From contig CM037783.1 in assembly GCA_021229015.1 (NCBI GenBank), positions 27,846,605 through 27,910,604 on the forward strand: a stretch of DNA of 64,000 nt, written 5' to 3'. Source of the stretch: Solen grandis (Eukaryota; Mollusca; Bivalvia; Adapedonta; Solenidae). The first letter of the stretch is position 1. Each line of letters opens with the position of its first letter. Shown piece by piece: positions 55,161 to 64,000 of the stretch. Below the pieces are notes generated by a model that made no database searches, was not told the DNA's origin, and worked only from the letters and a program-made list of their open reading frames with translations. Made by a program: the position numbers and the translations under genes.

Positions 55161-56576
55161 ATCTTTATCATCATTGACTCACACATTTCTAAGAGATAAT
55201 TTCGCTAAACGTTATTCGACGAGACTCTACGAGAAGATAACAGGATCGCCATGAAGGTGAATGCACATCGTGCTTCATTTGACATATTATTTTGTGTGAA
55301 CTCAACAGGAAATAGTTACTCATGTCATAAAGCGGAACCAACTGATGTGCCTCCGGCTGTCTTCTTATTAAAGAAACTATTAATTACTTCTTGGTGTTTT
55401 ACAATACAATGCATCCTCCTGTGTTTAGAATAATTTCTTCATGCTATTGTGTGTCTCTAGAAAACGCTGCCAGAAAACTGGGTGCGGTTTAAGTGCACTT
55501 CTTTTTGATTAGCTATAAATAAAATTATTCTGATTATTAAAAATAATCAGAGAAATTTGGCGCAGCAATTGCAGCTCTTAATTGGTCATGGGAGCTTTTG
55601 GTATTTGCTCGTGTGCCCTTAATTAAAACATGACACGTTCCGCGCGATATTAGATCATAACGCGGGGATTTGCGAGTGACAACTAATATTATAAAATCAC
55701 AGAACCTAAAAATTGAGTTGGATTTTGATTAACAAAAATACGAACACCTTGATTTTTTTGTCATCGATTTATATATTTTTATATTAAAATACAATATGAG
55801 AAGTTACGATATTCAATCAGATTAAAAACAGTATTGGATCAGACCAAAAATCCACTCAAACATCCCACACCTCCATTTCTTTATTCAACAATTGGACAGA
55901 CAAACGAATTCAAACAAAATTACTCTCGGTTGGCTCTGAAAGAGCCGCTCACTTGGTCCTTGGGTTGCTAGGAAATCGGAATATCTATTTATTTAAAAGG
56001 GCGACGAAATTTAGTGTAGTGTCACATACAACACCGGGCCGACCTTAGATCGAACCCGGGTTACTCAAGTGAAAATACTAGTACATTAATCATTGTGCTA
56101 CTTTACAGCTTAATTGTAAGAAGATCTTATTCCAAGATTAACTCAGCACTTGGTAAGGTTATCAGAATTGAGACCTGGAAGTATTCTGCTATCAGCACAA
56201 GCCAGTAGATGCGCATGTGTAGCTGTAGCTATTACTACTTCCTGTTGAACCTATCTATTTCAGTGGTGCGCTGCATGACATAGCCCTTAACCTGGTGTAC
56301 AGATGTATACTAACAAACACAAAACGTGAAAACGCACAAGCCATTTGACCGCCAGTGTAAGAAACGCCTTTGAACGGATCGTATATGTTCTGTTCTGCTA
56401 TTGACAGTCAAATGTTAATAAATTGCATTAACGTTACTTCAGTAAAACTGCGTTGTACCGAGTTGAATCGTTGAATCGTTGAGATCCATGCTTTACTCTA
56501 TATATTATCAGGAAACAACATTCAATTTTCCGAGGCTCGTTTTCCGAGCCTTTTTTCTTCAACAGTCGTCGGAATT
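55161..56576. other. Non-coding interval
   Basis: A 60-codon frame at 55251-55433 starts MKVNAHRASFDILF but lacks support. TAGATCGAACCCGGGTT at 56047 resembles a B box on the minus strand and could be an old SINE. Nothing else is seen. Confidence 0.5.
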
Positions 56577-57450
56577 ATCGCAATATGACTACAGTGCAAT
56601 ACAATATGACTGCAGTACAATACAATATGACTACAGAACAATACAATATGACTACAATACAATATGACTACAGTACAATACAGTGCAATACAATATGACA
56701 ACAGAACAATACAATATGGCTACAATACAATATGACACCAGTATAATACAGTACAATACAATATGACACAATACAATATGAATATAGTACAATACAATAT
56801 GACTACAATACAATATGAATATAGTACAATACAGTACTATACAATATGGCTACAATACAATATGACTACAGTACAATACAGTATAATACAATGACTACAT
56901 AACAATACAATACGATTACAGTACAAATACCATATGTCTACAGTACAATACAATATGACTACAGTACAATACAGTATAATACAATGACTACATAACAATA
57001 CAATACGATTACAGTACAATACCATATGACCACAGTACAATACAATATGACTACAGTACAATACACTATGACTACAGTGGGGCCGACGTGGCCGAGTGGT
57101 TACAGTCGAGGACTTCATATCTCTCAGCCCCTCACCGCTGTGGGTTCGAATCCCGGTAGGGACTTCGGATTTTTCATGTGAGGAAGCCTTCCAGCTGGCT
57201 TGCGGTAGGTCGGTGGTTCTACCCGAGTACCTCTGTGTACTCGGGGTCTTCCTCCACCTGTACTTAGCTGGACGTCGCTATATGATTGAAATACTATCGC
57301 AGCGACGGTAAACTCAAAAACAACAACAACAACTATGACTGCAGTACAATACAATATGACTACAATACAATACGGCTATAGTAAAATACAGTACAATACA
57401 ATATGACTTCATAACAATACAATACGGACAATGCAATACAATGGCTATAG
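56577..57450. repeat. CAATATGACTACAGTA-type minisatellite
   Basis: Irregular tandem units of about 15-25 bases (CAATACAATATGACTACAGT) fill the segment, with variants lacking ATGACTACAG. It is interrupted by a SINE at 57079-57331. The minus-strand open frame with CTVVILYCS repeats is an artefact. Confidence 0.9.
57079..57331 (+). mobile_element. SINE family A, full length, inserted in the minisatellite
   Basis: It begins GGGGCCGACGTGGCCGAGTG with an A box and GGTTACAGTC, has the B box GGTTCGAATCC, the AGCTGGACGTCGCTATATGA domain and a (CAA)n tail. ACTATGACTACAGT before and ACTATGACTGCAGT after form a target duplication with one mismatch. Both A and B boxes are intact, so it could still be transcribed by RNA polymerase III. 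Confidence 0.9.
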
Positions 57451-59373
57451 TACAGTGTAATACTTCGATTAAGCCGCAAGAAAATGTACAACAGAACAGT
57501 TATTCAAATTGAAGCTCTTCGAGAAACTATTTCTATTAACAATCAAGTTGTTACTTAAAAGTGGCAGGTAACAAATTACACTTCAATACAATGTTTTGGT
57601 TAAGTCTTAACGCAATAAATCTGCAATACACTGTGTTGTGTAAGTCGTAGTTGGTTAATGAAAAATCGAGCTCTGGAAGAAAATTTAAAATATCAACCAC
57701 GTACATTGAATAATAATGTTTATTAGGGTTGGGTTTAAAATCATGCGTGTATTTCACGTGATCGTCTAAAGAAAACAACTTGAATGTGTGGAACAAAGAC
57801 TAATTAGGCATTAACTGGAATATTCTACCTCACAAAAGTATACTTGTTTCATACCAGTATCCGACTTTTTTAATAAAAAAAAAAAAAAAAATAAAGGAAG
57901 GTGAAACTAGTAAAGAATCGAATGATTTGTTGGTCATTACAAGACATATCTATTTTGAGTATATATCAATCTCTCAGACACTAACACAATATTACTGTTT
58001 CCGAATTCCCGAAGTCCTAATTACAATTTTCTAATACCTACAACTACTCTCTATTCACAAGTTTCATGTTCCCATTTTGTCCATAATACGAGACAGATTT
58101 ACATCTAACATCCAGCGAAAGCTTAAAATTCATTGAATGGATTTTACAAGCGCATCGATATCGAAAGAGACAAAATCAAGAAAAACGTAAAAAAACGTGC
58201 CATGGTAGGCGTCAGTTGAGTAGGCGCGTTACATATTTTTTCGTTCCCACTCGCAGTGTCGTTATTACCAAAGGCCCACGTCGAGACCACAGTGTTGTTG
58301 TGGTGTAAAGGGTTATTTATCGTCAGCCAATGAACACCCACGTTCACACTGTTCTTGGCTTTTAATAGACAAATGTAAGAACAAATACCATAGACAACGA
58401 TTCCTTAAAGTGATTTCTCGCTCCTTTCTACAACCCACACTTTTGTTTTTTCCCCATTATTTTGATGGCGATTAGGTTTCGTTAACAGAAGAAAATTTAA
58501 ACAAAATGGAATCAAATACCATGTTTCCTTAAAGAAATGAAAATTATTACATATAACTGTCTCTACAGACATGTAAAATACTCTATAAGACAAGCCTTTA
58601 AAGGTATACTGAAAGTATTATTACTCGTGTGTGCGTATCACGCGTGTGTCTATGTGTGCGTAAAGCAATCACTGAATTCGGTTTAACTATGCCAGGTAAA
58701 GAAAATTGTAAATATAACATAGTGAAGATGACAATATCTAAGCAATATTTCTTCATAGAAAATATAAGTTAAAATAAATGATTAATGATATCATTGAATA
58801 AGAGAATAAAAGAAGAGCGCTCCCTTGAGTTCGTAAACACGTAAAACTGATTTCTATCGCTCTCTCTCTCTCTCCCCCCCCCCTCCCAATCTCCCCATCT
58901 CTCTCCTATTTGAAAACAATAGCTCATAATATGTACTAATGCACAGAAACTAAGGACAAAACTACTTCAAAATAGTTATGATTCAAATTCTTGAGAGTCA
59001 TAATCAGTTACGCACAACAAATATGCAGAAATCTGTAGTCATTTGATATTTTCATTTCTGTTAGCAACGGTATTGCTTGAGGAGATATTATATCATATAA
59101 CCGAGACAAATTTCCAATAGTATTGTGAAATGATGCCATGTTATCTTATCAAGAGAAAATGGAAAAAGAAGTCTACCATTACTATTGAATATTATATTGT
59201 TATCAAGTCTTTTAACATTGTGAAATAATAAAAACGATAAAAAGAAAAGGAAATTCAAATTAGAAAGCATGATTGACCATGTACATAATTATATAGGTCT
59301 AGAAAGGGAAAACGAAAATGGTGTATAGAAGAATGGAATAATTTATAATAAACAAAATATTCGTAAGTCCTAC
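57451..59373. other. Non-coding interval with poly-A and CT runs
   Basis: An A run lies at about 57875-57891 and a (CT)n plus C run at 58856-58885. Frames here (for example 57551-57796 minus) have no motifs. If the candidate first exon at 59374 is real, this is its first intron. Confidence 0.5.
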
Positions 59374-59570
59374 CTTTTCGTAAGTCACTCAAGAAAGTCT
59401 CGATCAATATCGGCTAGATCTGTTGCTAGGTAAAGTCCGCGTGCCTTGAGTCCGCTTCTGTCTCACACCGAGTAGAGAGTGTCCGTTACCGTATGCTCCA
59501 CGCGTACATAAGTACTCGATGTGCGCAAGAACCGATGACGTCACCATTTTTGTTGCACTCACGTTGGCTT
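59374..59570 (-). promoter_or_regulatory. Candidate minus-strand promoter and first exon with a CRE
   Basis: The block 59400-59690 is clearly richer in GC and CpG than its surroundings. TGACGTCA is at 59536-59543. On the minus strand a donor GAAAAG/GTAGGA lies at 59374/59373. A first exon from somewhere near 59500 to 59374 would fit. The next gene in that direction with a missing 5' exon is SCP, about 14 kb away. No TATA box is evident. It is inference from composition and motifs. Confidence 0.3.
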
Positions 59571-60475
59571 GTCAGAGATCGAGGTAATAAAGTGAAAACT
59601 GACAGTGTAACGGGATGCAGATGGGGCACGTGCGCGGGTATTATTCAAGGCGGCGGGGAACATCGCGCCAGGGTCTCTACTATGGACAGAACAATTGCCG
59701 ATTAATAACAAGCGGGTAATTAACACCAAATGATCATAGCACCAGATGGCAGACCTCACGTGATTAGAGAGCGCCCATATCCCCTGGGTTAAGGTTATTT
59801 CTCTGTATGCAGATATATAATAAATCTACAATTTCCTTAATTTCCAACCCTATCCCTTTAACATGTAAAAGAGTCAATTATGACCAGTGCCTCGATGATT
59901 AAACGAGAGAAAAACAGAATATAATTATTCCGATTTATACAAGAAATTCCATTAGAGTTTTTTATTTTATTATTATTTCTATCACCCAAAATTTATTTAA
60001 AAGTCTTATGAAAAAAATCAAGAAATTGCCTTAAGTATCAAATATCGGGAGAGCAATTATCGTCTGCTGCAAATGTGAGGCTTAAATCAATTATAAGAAA
60101 TGCCTCATATCGAATATAATATGAGAATAATAATTACAAATATATTCACAAAATATAGCGTTAAAAGATAAAAGATATGATAAGATTGACTGATTTTCCC
60201 TGATTTTCAAGTTATAGAATATTCATGGAAAATAAGTTTTTTTTCTTTTTCAAATGATTAAGAAATGATTTTAAATTTTAATGTTTTTTTCTTTCTGATA
60301 AGTAATTTTTTTTGGTTTTATCAAGATAAGGATACTGCTGGATTATATATTTTTCGGGTTAAAAATAGTTCTGATAGGATAGATGGGAAGGACAAACAGT
60401 GGGTACGTGACATGATACCATTCATTTGACTAGTGGCATTGTACTTTACCGTGGTCCAAAGCGATATTAAGCCGC
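59571..60475. other. Non-coding interval
   Basis: The first 120 bases share the GC-rich character of the candidate promoter. From 59810 the sequence is AT-rich with no feature. Confidence 0.5.
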
Positions 60476-61050
60476 ACAAGCGGAATGATGCCTCACGATC
60501 GGTATGATGTCTCACTAGCGGTATGATGTCTCACTAGCGGTATGATGCCTCACGATCGGTATGATGTCTCATTGGCGATATGATGTCTCACGATCGGTAT
60601 GATGTCTCACTAGCGGTATGATGTCTCACTAGCGGTATGATGCCTCACTAGCGGTATGGTGTCTCACTAGGGGTATGATGTCTCACGATCGATATGATGT
60701 CTCACTAGCGGTATGATGTCTCACGATCGGTATGATGTCTCACTAGCGGTATGATGTCTCACGATCGGTATGATGTCTCACTAGGGGTATGATGTCTCAC
60801 TATCGGTATGATGTCTCACTAGCGGTATGATGTCTCACGATCGGTATGATGTCTCACTAGCGGTATGATGCCTCACTAGCGTATGGTGTCTCACTAGCGG
60901 TATGATGTCTCACGATCGGTATGATATCTCACTAGGGGTATGATGTCTCACTAGCGGTATGATGCCTCACGGTCGGTATGATGTCTCACTAGCGGTATGA
61001 TGTGTCACGAACGGTATGATGCCTCACTAGCGGTATGATGTCTCACTAGC
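60476..61050. repeat. 19-bp satellite with two monomer types
   Basis: About 30 copies of GGTATGATGTCTCAC followed by either TAGC or GATC. TGCCTCAC replaces TGTCTCAC in some. The two types are interspersed, often alternating. Degenerate units continue to about 61150. Confidence 0.97.
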
Positions 61051-61962
61051 GGTATAATGCTTAATAAGCAGTATTATACCTTTGAAATGCATCACAAACA
61101 GTATGATACCATAAAAGATGACCCACAAGCGGTATGATACCCTACAAAACGCCACACAAAAGATATAACTTTCAAGCGGTATACCTCATAGAGGATGTCC
61201 CCAATTGACCGAGAGACCACGGGAGGTTAAATCAAGCAAACAAACAACCGATCGCTTGGGGCCCACAGTTGAAGGTGTATCCCAGATCGGATTCCTAAAA
61301 ATTGAAATACTTTAAATTTTGATTAATGAAATGATATATTATACACATATATATAGTATGCTTACATTTGCGGTAAGGAAGGAGGTGCATGCCAATCATA
61401 TATATATTCAAGGATTTCGTGCAAGGAATTTCCATGGCTTTCCCAGGCGTCAAGCATTGGTCCAACAAAGGAATAAGTTTAAGTTGCAAGAACTTGTTTC
61501 CGATATGAAGGAAAGAGTTGAAATTGCTATATAGCTGTGAAACAGTAGAAAATTTACCACTAGGGCTATGTTTTTTTTCTCATTATTTTATTTCTGTTTT
61601 ATCTTTTGAATAAGGAGGGTTTTTTACCTGCATACGACAAGGGTAGAATCCCGTGCATTAATGTCCATTTTAACAGCGCTTCACTTTTTATTGCTGGATC
61701 TTTATATTGCATTATATTATAGACATAATGCCAAATATCTTTTTTTTTCTAAATCTATAAATAGTCCAGTGACTGTTGACTATAAATATTTGTCCTAACA
61801 TGTAATAGTAATAATTACTAGAAAATGTCGTATTAATAAAAAATATTCATTATTCAAAAAGAAATTGACTTCTTTACAATTTTAGACCCCCGCGTCTAAG
61901 TCTAACCGACAGACCAAGAAGACTGAGGAGGGCCTGGCATCCCCCGCAATGAACATATACTA
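61051..61962. other. Non-coding interval with a SINE family C fragment
   Basis: Bases 61405-61510 (plus strand) hold CATGGCTTTCCCAGGCGTCA, then AGCATTGGTCCAACA and GGAATAAGTTTAAGTTG. This matches the body of family C without its head. The overlapping 71-codon frame is chance. T runs occur at 61571 and 61741. Confidence 0.6.
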
Positions 61963-62150
61963 AGTTCCAAAGGAATGGGTATACTTATTTTTTAATTTCA
62001 AGTATTTCAATATTTAGCAAACATATCAGTTTCAATTTTCGCACACTTTATCTCATGTGTATTTTCATCGATCTAGCCCAAAATCTCTCAATGCCATGTG
62101 GAAGATTTTGGGCTAGACAGATTAAAAAGTGCCCTCATTCTTTTGGAACT
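61963..62150. mobile_element. 188-bp inverted-repeat element with an internal hairpin
   Basis: AGTTCCAAAGGAATG (61963) and CATTCTTTTGGAACT (to 62150) are inverted with one mismatch. Inside, TCTAGCCCAAAATCT (62072-62086) pairs perfectly with AGATTTTGGGCTAGA (62103-62117). It has no coding frame. It is probably a MITE; no target duplication is clear. Confidence 0.55.
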
Positions 62151-64000
62151 GAGCTGTATGTCTTCATGTATACATAAAGAAGTATGTAGAAAGCAAAATA
62201 GAGAAGTTCTACAAAGACTATTGGCAGCAATATCACTATTTATGACCTCACAACTCAGACTGCATTAAGGTTGACCCAGTGGGACAGTGGTCAGACTTGT
62301 TCTGTGTCAAGCTCCATCAGTTAGCCCACTGTCCTGAATAATGTACGCGGTGATTTTCTGACGAACGACTAAGTACACGTCTACCAAAGGCCAAACATTA
62401 GATCTACCCCTACCTTCTACATTTTGGTAGATTTAGTAATACTATCAGTAGCTGTAGTTAATTTTGAATATTGTACATTGAATTTTAACCCTATAATTTT
62501 TAATATTTTTTCATGATGATTTTTCGTTGGTTTCTAAAATTTGGACGATTGACCATTTTTTAGAAGTGACACAAGCCAGTGTTATATATATCTTGTATGT
62601 AGATCTATATGTAACTCTTAAAACGCCTTTTGGAAACCGAAATCTCCTCAGTTTCTACAACAATTAATTACCATACCAACATGGTGATAACAGAACTTGG
62701 CATGAGATCAGTCACGTGACTATCGCGTGCAGTTGGGAACTGTTATCACCTTTAAGAGCCAGTTAGAAACCCACTGCGAGGTTTGGTTTTTATCAAGCAG
62801 ACGTGTTTGTGTGTGTGGACACCCACGGAGTGACACAAGGCTGGGCAGGGTCTCCTGCAGTGAGGAAATGTGCCAGTCTCTGTATACACAGGTCAACAAT
62901 CATTAACACTTATGGCTCGCGCGCAGTCAAAGTGATAAGAAAATATAGTTACATATTACAGTTAATCATTACATACAATTTATATTTTAAACATAGACGC
63001 ATTAACATTAACGAGTTTCTTGATATTAGTGTAACAGCATTCAATTCAATTCTTTATTTGGCAAAACAGCAAAAATGGTCGCTTAAAGCGCTTGGTTTAT
63101 TGATAGCCAAATTCAAATTTATACTAAGTAGTATGACAATCCTGTTTGGCCGATTATATCATACGGCGCAGCCGTATGGGGACATGTAAAATATTCCTGA
63201 CAGATGCTGTCCATGGAGTCTATGTACCATTCACATATGTGTGTACAGGGTCCCTGACCTCTTATATATTTGTTTACGACTGTAAATGATATTATTTATG
63301 TTCTATGTGCAATAGAGTCCATGATGAGACTTTAATAAAGATTCTATTCTAGAAATCCTCTTCCAGAAACGCACTGGTTTACAAATACAACAAAATTATA
63401 TAGATATATTAAACATAATCTCATAAGACTATCACTACAAATATAAAAAGAGTAAGTGTATTTACATGCAATTTGTTTACCCGGTAGTTAAAATATGTGT
63501 AACTTAGTAGTTTATAAAACAGAAATCTTGTTATTTGATTATACATGTATACAGAGTGGAACGAACGTATATGAACTATCCTTACATATGTCCGAATATT
63601 GTTCACATGTTAAATAACACTCTATTGTTATATCAATGTACGCCCGAATAATAATTAACTATCCGAACAGCCGCATCTGGATTTAAATATATAAATTGCA
63701 ATTTCTATTCCAGAATAAAAGTTCTCCATTCCAAAATAGATTGTTATGACGGAATTAAAAAAACCCCAAGAATTATTTCTTCCTAAGAAACAAAAATCAC
63801 TGATACATAAACACATGTACATGTTATTCTCATGCATTCATCCTAACTTCATTATTGGTTGATTGTTGTGAATGTCGACAATCATTATAATTCTGGAAGT
63901 GAAATGGTATTAACAAGAAATATATTTAATATAAAATATGTTTGCAGACATCATCAATATATAATTACTCCCCCTTAGTTTTTACTTGGTTTTACCGCTT
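62151..64000. other. Non-coding interval with E-box palindrome and LINE-like tails
   Basis: GTCACGTGAC is at 62711-62720 between GGTGATAACAG (62683) and CTGTTATCACC (to about 62751). AATAAAGAATTGAATTGAA on the minus strand near 63037-63056 looks like a LINE 3' tail. GACTTTAATAAAGATTCTAT at 63328 looks like another on the plus strand. CATACGGC-GCA-GCCGTATG at 63160-63178 is a perfect hairpin. The 128-codon frame 62803-63189 crosses these and is not credible as a protein. Confidence 0.5.

Noticed and set aside
55251..55433. 60-codon frame starting MKVNAHRASFDILF
   Set aside because: No splice support, no motif, and length within chance.
62803..63189. 128-codon plus-strand frame
   Set aside because: It crosses LINE-tail-like sequence and a perfect hairpin, with no motif or splice context.

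Overview
The window looks like animal nuclear DNA, most likely from a bivalve or closely related mollusc. The evidence is an AT-rich sequence, a spliced sarcoplasmic calcium-binding protein (SCP) gene of invertebrate type, tRNA-derived SINEs of several families, Penelope-like retroelements with a GIY-YIG endonuclease, and minisatellite-bearing elements of a kind common in bivalves. There are no bacterial-style operons, CRISPR arrays or genuine tRNA or rRNA genes. Nearly all open frames longer than 60 codons are chance frames, translated satellites, or remnants of mobile elements. A 100-N scaffold gap lies at 31096-31195.

Layout. 1-4 kb: a LINE reverse-transcriptase remnant split by a 3.45-kb segment bounded by ~45-bp inverted repeats. 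4.2-4.9 kb: first copy of a repeat that recurs at 41.8-42.8 kb. 6.2-12.1 kb: a tandem array of ~1.5-1.7-kb units, one of which carries a minisatellite-bearing insertion. 12.1-13.5 kb: a Penelope-like element (+). 14.6-18.45 kb: a 48-bp satellite with a corrupted patch that looks like an assembly error. 18.5-19.8 kb: a LINE remnant (-) interrupted by two SINEs. 20.8-21.5 kb: a 112-bp tandem repeat related, inverted, to the tail of the Penelope element. 24.6-25.7 kb: a truncated SINE and a second Penelope-like remnant (-). 26.06-26.55 kb: an element with perfect 33-bp terminal inverted repeats. 28.5-29.1 kb: a terminal exon of an unrecognised gene with one homopolymer frameshift. 29.2-30.7 kb: a second minisatellite-bearing element. 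32.2 kb: an isolated SCP first-coding exon with a 1-base deletion. 34-37.6 kb: a 50-bp satellite element and a 2.56-kb foldback element. 39.2-39.6 kb: a short element carrying a perfect estrogen-response-element palindrome. 43.05-45.4 kb: the intact SCP gene (-), two coding exons, 180 residues. 46-64 kb: introns or intergenic DNA with SINEs, micro- and minisatellites and a few candidate promoters or first exons.

The only clearly functional protein gene is SCP, a cytosolic EF-hand calcium buffer. The isolated exon 11 kb away on the same strand shows that an SCP duplicate lies or lay in tandem. Its remaining exons are not visible and could be lost or in the gap.

The most notable non-genic structures are these: the foldback element, whose arms are built of small hairpins that flip orientation at the centre; a recurring TATGCTCCGTAACGG-like motif found about ten times in 3.7 kb; insertions whose empty sites can be read from a paralogous repeat in the same window; and repeat-borne sites resembling CTCF, nuclear-receptor and CREB motifs. 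All functional readings of those sites are inference.
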